The translations under genes were made by a program, and so were the position numbers. Positions 43,404-51,592 of a stretch of DNA of 64,000 bases are shown piece by piece. A model generated the notes under the pieces. That model did no database searches, was not told the origin of the DNA, and was given only the letters and a program-made list of their open reading frames with translations. Origin of the DNA: Candidatus Poribacteria bacterium (GTDB lineage: Bacteria; Poribacteria; WGA-4E; WGA-3G). The DNA lies in contig JAJEIP010000082.1 of the NCBI GenBank assembly GCA_022827885.1, positions 1-64,000 of the forward strand, given 5' to 3'. Every line of letters begins with the position of its first letter. The stretch's first letter is position 1.

Positions 43404-44120
43404 TTAAAAACGTTTCAACCGTGCCCACGTCGTTGCGAGCTTTCCGATCGGCTGGATAGCTGCCGGATCATCCATCACAAACTCATCGGGTTCCTTCTGA
43501 TGATCGGAGAGCCGCACGCCATCAACGACACAATTCGTTGGGAACTTGGGGTCAGGCGGAGAGGCGTTGTTAATCTCAAAGGTTTCAGCAAACACGGTCG
43601 GTCCCTTCTTGAACGGTGCTTCACCTTCCAGCCTACCATCTAAATAGAGTTTCAAGCCGTCGGGTCCCCATGTGCCTGCCATGTGGTGATGCTCTCCCTC
43701 TTGCCACTTGAGTTCTGCACTGTTAGCGTTATGCCATGAGCCTGCGCTTTTAATCCGCATCTGTGCGATCCCGCCATTGTTAAACTGCAGGAATACCGCG
43801 TCAGTGCCGCGTTTGTAAGTCATGAACGTGAAAAGCTCACCTGTGATGGAACTGGTGTCCATACCCATTGTTACCCACAACTCAACGGTGCCTTCGTCGA
43901 GGTTGACAAAACGGTCTTCCACAGGGAAATGGATAACATCGCCAACCGATTCGCTAACGAAACCGTTGCCAAATTTACCGGGTTTGAAGGTTCCGCCATC
44001 AACGGTGCCGCCCTCTTTTTCAACTTCCGCTTTGCTCTCCAAGGCAGAAAAGAAGGTCTCCTCTGCCATCGCCACAGAGACACAAAGCAATGTGATTGCC
44101 AAAAGACATAACGTTTTCAT
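43404..44120 (-). CDS. secreted LamG-domain protein with ATTWA tail
   Basis: A 238-residue exported protein. The signal peptide is MKTLCLLAITLLCVSVAMAE. The LamG domain shows GTFKPGKFGNGFVSESVGDV, EGTVELWVTMG, EGEHHHMAGTWGPDGLKLYL, DGRLEGEAPF and NCVVDGVRLSDHQKEPDEFV. It ends G-K-L-A-T-T-W-A-R-L-K-R-F, the shared tail with Ala for Gly. It precedes the sialidase gene on the same strand. A role in binding the glycan that the hydrolase processes is plausible but inferred. Confidence 0.84.
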   Translation of the reverse strand: MKTLCLLAITLLCVSVAMAEETFFSALESKAEVEKEGGTVDGGTFKPGKFGNGFVSESVGDVIHFPVEDRFVNLDEGTVELWVTMGMDTSSITGELFTFMTYKRGTDAVFLQFNNGGIAQMRIKSAGSWHNANSAELKWQEGEHHHMAGTWGPDGLKLYLDGRLEGEAPFKKGPTVFAETFEINNASPPDPKFPTNCVVDGVRLSDHQKEPDEFVMDDPAAIQPIGKLATTWARLKRF

Positions 44121-44289
44121 GAGAGATTCTCCTATTTATTGGGTTAGATTGTAGTTTCGGGCTTACAAAGCCCTCCCACATGTCTGTAGCTTCTTCAACT
44201 TCAAAACTTCCAATACTATTAAACTTCAAAACTTCAAAGTCAACGGTGAAACTTGTTAATAAAAAATGATATCCTGTCTTGAATCATTC

Positions 44290-45087
44290 TCACTTTGGTT
44301 TTGTAGATAGTGCGTACACATACGGCGAAGTCAACTGTTGGTTCGGCACACGAAGCCCCACTAAGAAATTACTAAGGACTATATCCGTCAAATTCACACA
44401 CTTACAAAGTATTTCATGTCCCCATCTCCCGAGGACTGCCCGCCACGGCGAATAATCAACAACGCTCAATTTCAAGGGACCGCCTGTATATCCAAACGCC
44501 GTGACCTGAAACCCTGTGTCCCGCAATGCTGAAGCGAGGTCAGTCGGCAAAATTACTTTGTGCGTCGCAAGAAGTTTCGGACTCGCGACGCGGGCTATCG
44601 GTGTATACATACCCCGTAGATTCGGCGTTACCGTGAGCATTGTCCCACCGGGTTTGAGGAGGTTGTACATCTCCTCTAAGATCGCTTGCGGTGTGCTGAA
44701 ATGCTCAATCAATCCCATCGAGTAAACGAAGTCAAACGTCAAGTGATGTCTTTTGGCAAACGCGAACAGATCTTCACAGAGAATTGTTCCTTCCACACCC
44801 GCGAGGGCAAGATTGCGTTGTGCGAGTTGACACCCTAATTCTGAAAAATCGACCCCGTAAGTGTCACTTCCATACTTTTGCGTGAGATAAGGGAGCCACA
44901 ATGAATCGGCGCATCCCAATTCAATGAGCGTGGGTTGCTTAACACCTGTGAGTGCCCGATCGAACAACTTCGCGAGTTGACGGTTGGCGACATACACCCA
45001 CCGCAGATGCCGAATCTTATGCTGTTGACCGTCCCAAAGCGTCGTCCAATAGGATTCATCCGTTAAGGGGTTAACCTGCGACCCCAT
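44290..45087 (-). CDS. class I SAM-dependent methyltransferase
   Basis: A 265-residue methyltransferase. Motif I is TLIELGCADSLWLPYLTQKY near residue 60, followed by YGVDFSELGCQLAQRNLALA, LCEDLFAF, and the motif IV region FDFVYSMGLIEHFSTPQAIL. NLLKPGGTMLTVTPNLRG is the typical post-motif. The start at ATG 45087 follows GGAGGAAGG; the stop codon of the preceding DUF2851 gene lies directly before it. It is third in a probable operon thiE-DUF2851-methyltransferase. Substrate unknown. The gap 44121-44289 holds no gene. Confidence 0.83.
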   Translation of the reverse strand: MGSQVNPLTDESYWTTLWDGQQHKIRHLRWVYVANRQLAKLFDRALTGVKQPTLIELGCADSLWLPYLTQKYGSDTYGVDFSELGCQLAQRNLALAGVEGTILCEDLFAFAKRHHLTFDFVYSMGLIEHFSTPQAILEEMYNLLKPGGTMLTVTPNLRGMYTPIARVASPKLLATHKVILPTDLASALRDTGFQVTAFGYTGGPLKLSVVDYSPWRAVLGRWGHEILCKCVNLTDIVLSNFLVGLRVPNQQLTSPYVYALSTKPK

Positions 45088-45088
45088 A

Positions 45089-46561
45089 CTAACCTTCCTC
45101 CGAGAAAACCGCGTCATGCTCTAAAATAGGGCATAGGTCGCAGAGCCAGTCAGCACAATAATTTTTATGGAGACGGATGATCCCCTGCTCAATTTTAGCA
45201 GTCGGTTTCAAAAGACGCATCCCCTGCGCCTCTGTGAAAATCTGTTTATCAATTTTACGGATAATCTGGTTGCCTGTTGACTTGGAGGCGACACTGTAAA
45301 GTCTTAGGAGTCCGTCCTGCAATTTCTGACTATTCGCTTCAATTGCCCAAACATAGGCGACTGGCAAAATTTTATTGACGATGATGTCTATAGCCCGACT
45401 CTTTCCAATCAACACCGCGTTCCGAGTGCCGCCTGTCCCGAAGTTAGCGTGCTTTTCCCAGTAGCCGATGGGTTCAATCATCAGTAGATTGGTCAACGTT
45501 TTTTCGATAGCGCGTAACGATGTTCGCGTGTCTGCAGCCGCTGCCTTTTCACATGTCGGCAGAAAATACATCATCAGACTGCCTTGTGAACGATGGATTA
45601 ACTGGCTTATCGCGGCAATGCGTCGGGTCGGATAGTTCAGGGGTCTCCCGGTGAAACTCCAGCGTGCTTCTGTCATGCGTGGCGGAAGTTCAGCATATTC
45701 CGACCCACGCCACAACGCCTCTAACGCTGTAACACTCGGATCATCTGTTACTTCCGGTGGTAGCGGTTTCTCCCTTTGTGAGGGTAAGAGTCCGGCAACT
45801 CCAAAAAGGATCGCTTGAATCTCCAGTTCAGATTTCTGATCGAGATCGGAGAGCGGGACGTGCTGTGCCAATTCTCTTAACGCCTTGCTGTTGCGTTCGT
45901 ATCCCAACGCCTCCATGATCCCTTCGTAGAGAAGTTGCTCGAAATCAAGGCGCGTTCTTAACAAACGCATCGACTCCGTCTTTTCCAAAAAGCGTTCACG
46001 TCCTAAAGATTCAAAGACCCGTTTCAAGACCTCTATATTCAGCTGCTTCCCCGTCACTCGACAGATTCCATTTTGAGTCCCCGTATTTTGGATGTTGTCG
46101 TATAAATCACCGGTATCCGTCGCGACCCATTTCAGCAGTTCCAAGGTTGGCACGCGCTTGTTGTTCTGGAGCCGAATTCGCAGATTGATGCCATCGTCAA
46201 AATACACAGCATGCAGTATAACACGATTATATCTGGAATTGAGGTGATGCTTGTGCGTATACCACTCCGAAGATTGGACATGAATCTCGACATCACCGAC
46301 ATGGAGTTTTCCATCAATCTCAACCTCGGCGTGCATAAAATCGGGACCTTCGTTATGATTCCAGATTCCAGGTTTTAGCACGCGAATCGCGCGTCTATCA
46401 ATTGATGCCATGTTGGTATCGAAAAAGCGTTGCTCATGCCACAATTTCTGAACGAACGCTTCATCGATTTTATCGAGATTCGGCTTATAAGTCTCATTAA
46501 TTTCTCTGAAGCGTTTAAAGAGGCGTTCAATCTCGACTGCATTATCTATATATGTTTCCAT
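45089..46561 (-). CDS. DUF2851 family protein
   Basis: A 490-residue protein of the DUF2851 family, widespread in Bacteroidota, Chloroflexi and related phyla with no assigned function. The family signature is visible at the N terminus: FVQKLWHEQRFF, LKPGIWNHNEGPDFMHAEVE, VGDVEIHVQSSEWYTHKHH, NRVILHAVYF. The G-P-D-F-x-x-A-E-V and E-I-H-x-x-x-S-x-W blocks recall nuclease-like PD-(D/E)xK folds, which is a guess. A C-terminal Cys cluster (CADWLCDLCP) might bind a metal. It sits between thiE (10-bp gap) and a methyltransferase. Confidence 0.85.
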   Translation of the reverse strand: METYIDNAVEIERLFKRFREINETYKPNLDKIDEAFVQKLWHEQRFFDTNMASIDRRAIRVLKPGIWNHNEGPDFMHAEVEIDGKLHVGDVEIHVQSSEWYTHKHHLNSRYNRVILHAVYFDDGINLRIRLQNNKRVPTLELLKWVATDTGDLYDNIQNTGTQNGICRVTGKQLNIEVLKRVFESLGRERFLEKTESMRLLRTRLDFEQLLYEGIMEALGYERNSKALRELAQHVPLSDLDQKSELEIQAILFGVAGLLPSQREKPLPPEVTDDPSVTALEALWRGSEYAELPPRMTEARWSFTGRPLNYPTRRIAAISQLIHRSQGSLMMYFLPTCEKAAAADTRTSLRAIEKTLTNLLMIEPIGYWEKHANFGTGGTRNAVLIGKSRAIDIIVNKILPVAYVWAIEANSQKLQDGLLRLYSVASKSTGNQIIRKIDKQIFTEAQGMRLLKPTAKIEQGIIRLHKNYCADWLCDLCPILEHDAVFSEEG

Positions 46562-46571
46562 CTGTTCTGAC

Positions 46572-47201
46572 CTACTTCGCCTCCTGAATTTCGTTCAGCA
46601 ACGCCCGCGTTGCGACTTGTGGCTCAGGGTGGGCGCAAACAGCGGAAATTACGGCGATGCCGTGCGCCCCTGCCCGAATGACTTCACCTGCAGTCTGAAT
46701 ACCAATCCCACCGATCGCAATAACCGGACACGCCGCGATGTCACACATCCGGCGGAGCCTCTCTAACCCCTTCGCCGTCTCCGCGTCTGGCTTTGAAGTG
46801 GTTCCATAGATAGGTCCAAACCCGATGTAGTCAGCCCCTTCTGAAATTGCGGCGAGTATTTTCTCTTCGGTTCGGGCAGATGCACCAAGGATTGCCTCTG
46901 GCGATAGTATTCGTCTTCCGATAGAAACAGGCATATCGTCTTGCCCAAAGTGTGCCCCCGCCGCCCCAACAGCCAGGGCAATATCGGCTCTATCGTTCAC
47001 AATCAACGGCACAGTGTGTCTTGAACATACGGCTTGCATGGATTGTGCCATCGCTATTAATTCGCGCGTTGTCCCGTGTTTTTGCCGGAATTGCAGGGTA
47101 TCTGCACCGCCTTCAATTGCCAACGCCGCCAATTCCGCGTGCGTAAATCGAGATTGTAGGGTCGTATCCGTGATGACGTGTAGAACGCCGATGTCTTTCA
47201 T
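46572..47201 (-). CDS. thiE: thiamine phosphate synthase
   Basis: A 209-residue ThiE. It condenses the thiazole phosphate with HMP diphosphate to form thiamine phosphate. Signature blocks are LHVITDTTLQS, IEGGADTLQFRQKHGTTREL, VPLIVNDRADIALAVGAAGA, HFGQDDMPV, GADYIGFGPIYGTTSKPDAE and CPVIAIGGIGIQTAGEVIRA. All expected substrate-binding residues look present, with Q-F-R-Q-K in place of Q-L-R-x-K. It is the first gene of a minus-strand operon. The 160 bp upstream show no TPP-riboswitch core, so regulation by that route is not supported. Confidence 0.92.
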   Translation of the reverse strand: MKDIGVLHVITDTTLQSRFTHAELAALAIEGGADTLQFRQKHGTTRELIAMAQSMQAVCSRHTVPLIVNDRADIALAVGAAGAHFGQDDMPVSIGRRILSPEAILGASARTEEKILAAISEGADYIGFGPIYGTTSKPDAETAKGLERLRRMCDIAACPVIAIGGIGIQTAGEVIRAGAHGIAVISAVCAHPEPQVATRALLNEIQEAK

Positions 47202-47237
47202 GTTGGCATGTTACTCAAAATGTGATAGATTATAGTT

Positions 47238-47327
47238 ATTGGTTGTCAGTTAAGAGGTTCTCGTTTAATGGCATCCTCTGGTAACTGATAACCATTCCTT
47301 GGATAACCCTTAACTCCGACAGCCAAT
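47238..47327. repeat. 90-bp palindromic element with terminal inverted repeats
   Basis: Left arm ATTGGTTGTCAGTTAAG (47238-47254) and right arm CTTAACTCCGACAGCCAAT (47309-47327) are imperfect inverted repeats. Internal pairs such as AGAGG/CCTCT add further folding. The text GTTGTCAGTT is shared with the element at 37991, which suggests a family of small palindromic intergenic elements. It lies in the divergent gap between thiE and the SGNH hydrolase gene. Confidence 0.55.
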
Positions 47328-47362
47328 AATTAATTTAGTATAACACATCTGGGAGACACTTT

Positions 47363-47998
47363 GTGAATAATTTATTATTTCAATCTGGAGATAAAGTGCT
47401 TTTCATCGGGGATAGCATTACAGACTGCGGACGGCGTGATGCCCACGCGCCATTGGGACACGGCTATGTCCGTAAAATAACCGAACTCATCACTGCGAAA
47501 TACCCGGAACGTCGCATCACCTACGTCAACAAAGGTATTGGTGGGGATATCGTGGAAGGTTTGGAAAGCCGATGGGATATCGACGTGATTGACGAAAAAC
47601 CGGAATGGCTTTCGGTGAAAATCGGTATCAACAATGCGAGTCGGCAGTACGCGGAGGGTGTTTCAACATCAGACTATCTGCCGATGTGGGAGGACTGCTA
47701 TCGACGGATTCTCACACGTGTGAAAACTGAATTAGACGCCCCACTTTTTCTCTTTGAAATTTTCTATGTCGCAGAAGATGTTGAGGCACCGCGTCCACTG
47801 GACGTAGACGCTTATAACGCAAGTATCCATAGACTCGCGGAAGAATTTGAGGCACGATTAATTCCGACGAGTACCGCCTTTGAGAACGCGGTCGCTGCCC
47901 GCCCCGGTGCGCTCTGGACAACGCAAGACGGTGTCCATCCAAATGCGGAGGGACATACATTGATGGCACTGGAGTTTCTGAAGCAAGCGGCGTGGTGA
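47363..47998 (+). CDS. SGNH/GDSL hydrolase family protein
   Basis: A 211-residue esterase-fold protein. Block I is VLFIGDSITDCGRRD with the nucleophile Ser in GDSI; block II supplies the oxyanion glycine in NKGIGGDIVEGL; block III is KIGINNASRQ with the Asn; and block V is DGVHPNAEGH with the catalytic Asp and His. No signal peptide, so probably cytoplasmic. The start is GTG 47363, preceded by GGGAG at 47351. Relatives deacylate carbohydrates or lipids; the substrate is not evident. It is convergent with the TPR gene at 48013. Confidence 0.87.
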   Translation: MNNLLFQSGDKVLFIGDSITDCGRRDAHAPLGHGYVRKITELITAKYPERRITYVNKGIGGDIVEGLESRWDIDVIDEKPEWLSVKIGINNASRQYAEGVSTSDYLPMWEDCYRRILTRVKTELDAPLFLFEIFYVAEDVEAPRPLDVDAYNASIHRLAEEFEARLIPTSTAFENAVAARPGALWTTQDGVHPNAEGHTLMALEFLKQAAW

Positions 47999-48012
47999 AC
48001 GAGGAAGCGTAT

Positions 48013-48864
48013 CTATCGTCCCGATGATTTTTTCAATGCCTCAATTAACGCACGCTCACGCTGCGAGTTATATTCGGAGGCAAGTCGTTGTGCTTCGACG
48101 CGATTGCCCCAATAAAATTGACATCCGATCAAGAAGATACCCGTACCGTCAACATAACGGCGTTCACGAATGGCATCTGTGACAAGATACATGAACGTCC
48201 CACCCAAAACTGCTGCGAGAACACCCTCTTTGACGCTGCCCACATAGAGCTGCCCACTTCCGGGAACGATTGTGGACAACCATCCGGCTAATTGCGGAGA
48301 TTTGTGTGGGAGCGGTGTCTTTTCAAAAAGCATGTCCGCCAATCGACGCGCATTTTTTCCATGTGGTGCATCCGTTTGGAGGGTATCTACTCGCCGCAAT
48401 TCCGCGATCGCCTTGTTCCAATCGGATGTCCGAATGTAACACCAACCGCGCAGATAGTGCGCTGCTGCTACTACCTCTATATCTTCAGTCGAGTGCAGAA
48501 GTTCAAAGAGTGCCGTTCGCGCCAGTGAGTATTCATCGGCATCAAAATGGAGCTGCCCAATCATCAGCTGGCTCCGAAACCGAAAAGGTGAATTCGGATG
48601 AACGGCTAAAAATTCACGAAACAGGTGTTCAGCACGTTCAGGTCGGTTTTGATAGTAATAACTCTGTGCGATCCGGTAATCCGCCACATCCCTGAATTCC
48701 GTGTCAGGTCGATAGAAGAGGAGACGTTTGTATGCCAACCGTGCCGCCCGATAATCGCCCGATTCAAAAAGGTGCTCTGCATAACGATATTGCTGGACCG
48801 TCTCCTCGGTAGTCCCACCAACCGCAAAGACTATAAGAGAGATTAAAAAACTTGCAGTTGTCAT
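48013..48864 (-). CDS. TPR protein with C-terminal PGSGQ membrane domain
   Basis: A 283-residue protein. A short hydrophobic N terminus (MTTASFLISLIVFAVGG) acts as signal or anchor. Three to four TPR/YfiO-like repeats follow (YRYAEHLFESGDYRAARLAY, IAQSYYYQNRPERAEHLFRE, AVHPNSPF). A C-terminal segment LAGWLSTIVPGSGQLYVG is followed by a hydrophobic hairpin (VLAAVLGGTFMYLV), resembling DUF5683/TM2-type domains. It is a paralogue of its upstream neighbour at 48866, with the same architecture and the same LPHKSP/LPHRSP linker. Together with CvpA it forms an envelope gene group. Confidence 0.75.
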   Translation of the reverse strand: MTTASFLISLIVFAVGGTTEETVQQYRYAEHLFESGDYRAARLAYKRLLFYRPDTEFRDVADYRIAQSYYYQNRPERAEHLFREFLAVHPNSPFRFRSQLMIGQLHFDADEYSLARTALFELLHSTEDIEVVAAAHYLRGWCYIRTSDWNKAIAELRRVDTLQTDAPHGKNARRLADMLFEKTPLPHKSPQLAGWLSTIVPGSGQLYVGSVKEGVLAAVLGGTFMYLVTDAIRERRYVDGTGIFLIGCQFYWGNRVEAQRLASEYNSQRERALIEALKKSSGR

Positions 48865-48865
48865 A

Positions 48866-49813
48866 TTAAAATCGATACTTCCACACGACTAACTCCATCT
48901 TGCCTTTTAGAGGCGATAGTGCTCCGAATAATCCTGAACCCTGAATTTCCCGTTGAAGTCGGTTCCGAAATTGTGCCTCGTGTTGGACGTTGAAGACCCG
49001 CGCAGATTGAATACTCTGGTAGATACCATTGCCATAGAAAAACAGACTCAGCGCCCCGACAGGTATCGCAACTTCATAACGCTCTTGGTCGGCATAATAG
49101 AAGCTCGCACTCCCTAATACCACCATACCCACAAAGGTGTAAAGTCCGTCAATCGTTCTCCCGGTATAAACCTGTCCACTCCCCGGCACTAACGCTGAAA
49201 GCACACCAGCACCCGTCGGTGAACGGTGCGGAAGCGTATCAGCGTTTTTTATCCGCCGCGCCAATCTATCGCTCACTTCAGCAAAAGGCGTCTCAGGGTA
49301 GGTTGAATATACATCGCTCCACACGCGACTCGCTTGTGTCCATTCTCCCTTATCTGCATGGAGCATTCCAATTGTAAAGTGTGCGCGGGGTGCTAAACTG
49401 CTCTCCTTATGTTCTGAAAGGAACCGTTTAAGGGATGCAAGCCCCTGCTCGCTATTGCCCGATAGAACATGACACTGCGCAATATTGTTTTTCGCGCGCT
49501 CGACAAGAATACTTTTCGGATAGGTATCAATCAGAAGTTGGTAGGCGCGGATTGCGTTCTCCAATTTGCCCGCATTCTGGTAGGAGGCGGCAACACGGAA
49601 CGCTATGAAATCAATTTGCGGGGCATCGGGATGTAAAAAGAGGAGTCGCTTATACTCGTGAGCGGCGTTGAGATAATCCCTTTCTTGGAAGAGTGAATCC
49701 GCAAAAGAGGACTCTACAGCTTCAGCAGGTCCTGGAAATGCCCAGAAGAGAATAAGCGACATGGCACAAACGACACGCCCATATCGCTCTAAAACGGAGA
49801 GAAAGATTTTCAT
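48866..49813 (-). CDS. TPR protein with C-terminal PGSGQ membrane domain (paralogue)
   Basis: A 315-residue exported protein. A hydrophobic N terminus (VVCAMSLILFWAFPGPAEA) is followed by TPR-like repeats (FADSLFQERDYLNAAHEYKR, RVAASYQNAGKLENAIRAYQ, NIAQCHVLSGNSEQGLASLK). The linker LPHRSPTGAG leads to VLSALVPGSGQVYTGRTIDG and hydrophobic TFVGMVVLGSASFYYA. It overlaps the cvpA stop by 4 bp and is followed by its paralogue after 1 bp, so the three genes form one operon. It resembles the tol-pal YbgF-like architecture but lacks direct markers. Role probably in the envelope; unproven. Confidence 0.75.
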   Translation of the reverse strand: MKIFLSVLERYGRVVCAMSLILFWAFPGPAEAVESSFADSLFQERDYLNAAHEYKRLLFLHPDAPQIDFIAFRVAASYQNAGKLENAIRAYQLLIDTYPKSILVERAKNNIAQCHVLSGNSEQGLASLKRFLSEHKESSLAPRAHFTIGMLHADKGEWTQASRVWSDVYSTYPETPFAEVSDRLARRIKNADTLPHRSPTGAGVLSALVPGSGQVYTGRTIDGLYTFVGMVVLGSASFYYADQERYEVAIPVGALSLFFYGNGIYQSIQSARVFNVQHEAQFRNRLQREIQGSGLFGALSPLKGKMELVVWKYRF

Positions 49814-50304
49814 TCGGTATCAAGTTGCTTTTGCACATGCTCCTTGCTAATTGCCCAAACGCTATTTCCGACATCTGTAAGGTATGGGGCAAATCGAGAA
49901 TTCGCAATCTCGTCTTTGAAGCCATCGGGACCATAAGCGTTGAAAAGGATGAGCGCGAAGGCTATAACAAGTCCACCAGAAACGATACCAAAGCCGAATC
50001 CGAGGAGATGGTTCATCCATCCCAAAACACCGCTTTCCAGAATCCGCTGAATCCGCTCAAAAAGAGAATCCACAAGAATAGAGACGATCAGCACAATAGC
50101 AACAATGCTCAGCCACTTCGCCCAACTCGGATTGGCTACCAACTTCTGGATAACTATCGCAAGTTGACTCCACAATTGACAGGCAGTAAAGAACCCGATG
50201 CCGATGACGAATATACCCCATACACTTCGGGTGAAACCTGCCCGATAGCAACTTACACCCGCCAATCCAACAAGAATGAGAATACCGATATCGAGTTTAG
50301 TCAT
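49810..50304 (-). CDS. cvpA: CvpA family membrane protein
   Basis: A 164-residue inner-membrane protein of the CvpA family, with four hydrophobic segments (IGILILVGLAGVSCYRAGFT, IFVIGIGFFTACQLWSQLAI, LSIVAIVLIVSILVDSLFER, GFGIVSGGLVIAFALILFNA). The early YRAGFTRSV and the GWMNHLLGFGFG stretch between segments 3 and 4 match the family pattern. In E. coli CvpA affects colicin V export and envelope stress tolerance. It heads an operon with the two TPR/PGSGQ genes. Confidence 0.85.
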   Translation of the reverse strand: MTKLDIGILILVGLAGVSCYRAGFTRSVWGIFVIGIGFFTACQLWSQLAIVIQKLVANPSWAKWLSIVAIVLIVSILVDSLFERIQRILESGVLGWMNHLLGFGFGIVSGGLVIAFALILFNAYGPDGFKDEIANSRFAPYLTDVGNSVWAISKEHVQKQLDTE

Positions 50305-50364
50305 CTTTTTATGTATGAGCCTTGGTGATCAGCAATCGGCGATCAGCAGGCGGGGTTGCAAAAC

Positions 50365-50460
50365 CTGCAGCCGGTAACGGAATGGAGGGTGTTTTTGCTT
50401 GGTCTACGCCGAGAGGCATCAAACCTCAAACGCACCTCACCGAACCGTAAGGAAACATTA
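50365..50460 (+). repeat. SD-carrying dispersed repeat, copy E (not at a start codon)
   Basis: It contains CGGTAACGGAATGGAGGG, then TCTACGCCGAGAGGCATCAA and finally CACCGAACCGTAAGGAAACA followed by TTAAAAAA. It is the same family and orientation of parts as copies A and B, but followed by CTGGG instead of ATG. It faces the 3' end of the minus-strand peptidase gene and touches that gene's stop codon at 50458. It may be a copy whose gene was lost or an insertion. Confidence 0.65.
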
Positions 50461-51528
50461 AAAAACTGGGTTGGGTATCTGTTCGCTCTCTTGCAGAAAA
50501 GGGATCTCTGTCAAACTGCACCCAAAGACGTGTTCAATTGCAATCGCCATCGGAGTGCCGTTGCCTAACTGGTGAAGCAGCTTGCGAATTTTGGGGAAAC
50601 CGAACTGCTGGATGAGAAATTCCGCGACTGCAGTGGATTGGATATACGCCAACTTCCGATATTTTTTGGGAAGTTGATTAAACGGTTTATTCAATAGCGC
50701 GAAGGGGAGTAAACGTTTCATCTGCCCGGCTTGCTGGAAGTTACGGCGTTCAGATTCAAACATAGGTCGGGCAATGCTTTGTGCGAGTCCCTCGTCAAGC
50801 CATACAGGGCAATGCCCGTGTGCTACATGATGAATCAACAAGTGTACCCATTCATGTCGTAACAGCGCATATAAGATGCTGAGTACTGGCTCACCCGCTG
50901 CACAGTATGCCAAACGGATGCCGCCATCATAGCACCCACTTGCCCATCTCGGCATTGAATGTTGAAAGGTCGCAGGTCCGTTCGTATTTGCAATCGATAT
51001 AGAGACGGGTGAAGCGGGATAGTACCCTAACATTTCACCCAATTCCGAATAAGTTCGATAAATCAGGCGACAGATGTTCCAGATTGTCTGGGCGTTCATT
51101 TCGGAATGACACGTGAGATCGAAAAACTCGGAATGGACGACCTGTTTAGGGGATTTCGCGGGAGACAGTTGTAGCTGTTCAAGGAATTGTAGCGGGGGTG
51201 GTTCGTTAAAGTCATCCAAAGAGATAAGTGTATTATAACAGGCTTTCTCGTCAAGAATGCGCGCTTTCCGCCTAAGAGCCGTCGGCGAATCAGGGCATAA
51301 TCGCAAAGCGATGTCTAAGCATGCCAATGCCGTATCCCACTCTCCCACCATCTCGTATGCTTTTGCGAGGTCGGCATAGATATAGTGATGCTGTGCTGCC
51401 CCGAATTTCAAGCCAGCGAGATAGTGGTGGATCGCTTCAACATAACACGCCTGTCCATAACTAAGCGCTGCCTGTTGAAAATGTGATAATGCCAATGAAT
51501 TGGTATGTCCAACGTGCACAACCTTCAT
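50458..51528 (-). CDS. peptidase MA-like zinc metallopeptidase with TPR
   Basis: A 356-residue protein. Residues ~10-95 resemble TPR repeats (ALSYGQACYVEAIHHYLAGL, ADLAKAYEMVGEWDTALACL). The C-terminal half carries a gluzincin motif: His225-Glu226-x-x-His229 in LRHEWVHLLIHH and the downstream WLDEG with Glu246, as in the peptidase_MA-like (collagenase-like) family. All metal ligands are present. There is no signal peptide. It follows the ECF sigma and FHA genes on the same strand (gap 64 bp) and may belong to the same regulatory group. Substrate unknown. Confidence 0.78.
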   Translation of the reverse strand: MKVVHVGHTNSLALSHFQQAALSYGQACYVEAIHHYLAGLKFGAAQHHYIYADLAKAYEMVGEWDTALACLDIALRLCPDSPTALRRKARILDEKACYNTLISLDDFNEPPPLQFLEQLQLSPAKSPKQVVHSEFFDLTCHSEMNAQTIWNICRLIYRTYSELGEMLGYYPASPVSISIANTNGPATFQHSMPRWASGCYDGGIRLAYCAAGEPVLSILYALLRHEWVHLLIHHVAHGHCPVWLDEGLAQSIARPMFESERRNFQQAGQMKRLLPFALLNKPFNQLPKKYRKLAYIQSTAVAEFLIQQFGFPKIRKLLHQLGNGTPMAIAIEHVFGCSLTEIPFLQESEQIPNPVF

Positions 51529-51592
51529 AAGGAACGGTAGTGCATTAAAGGTTTATCCCTCAATGCACAACGCAATCCCTCTCCCAATAAAA

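Noticed and set aside
47202-47362. TPP riboswitch upstream of thiE
   Set aside because: The conserved TPP-riboswitch core (CTGAGA and partners) is absent from the 160 bp upstream.
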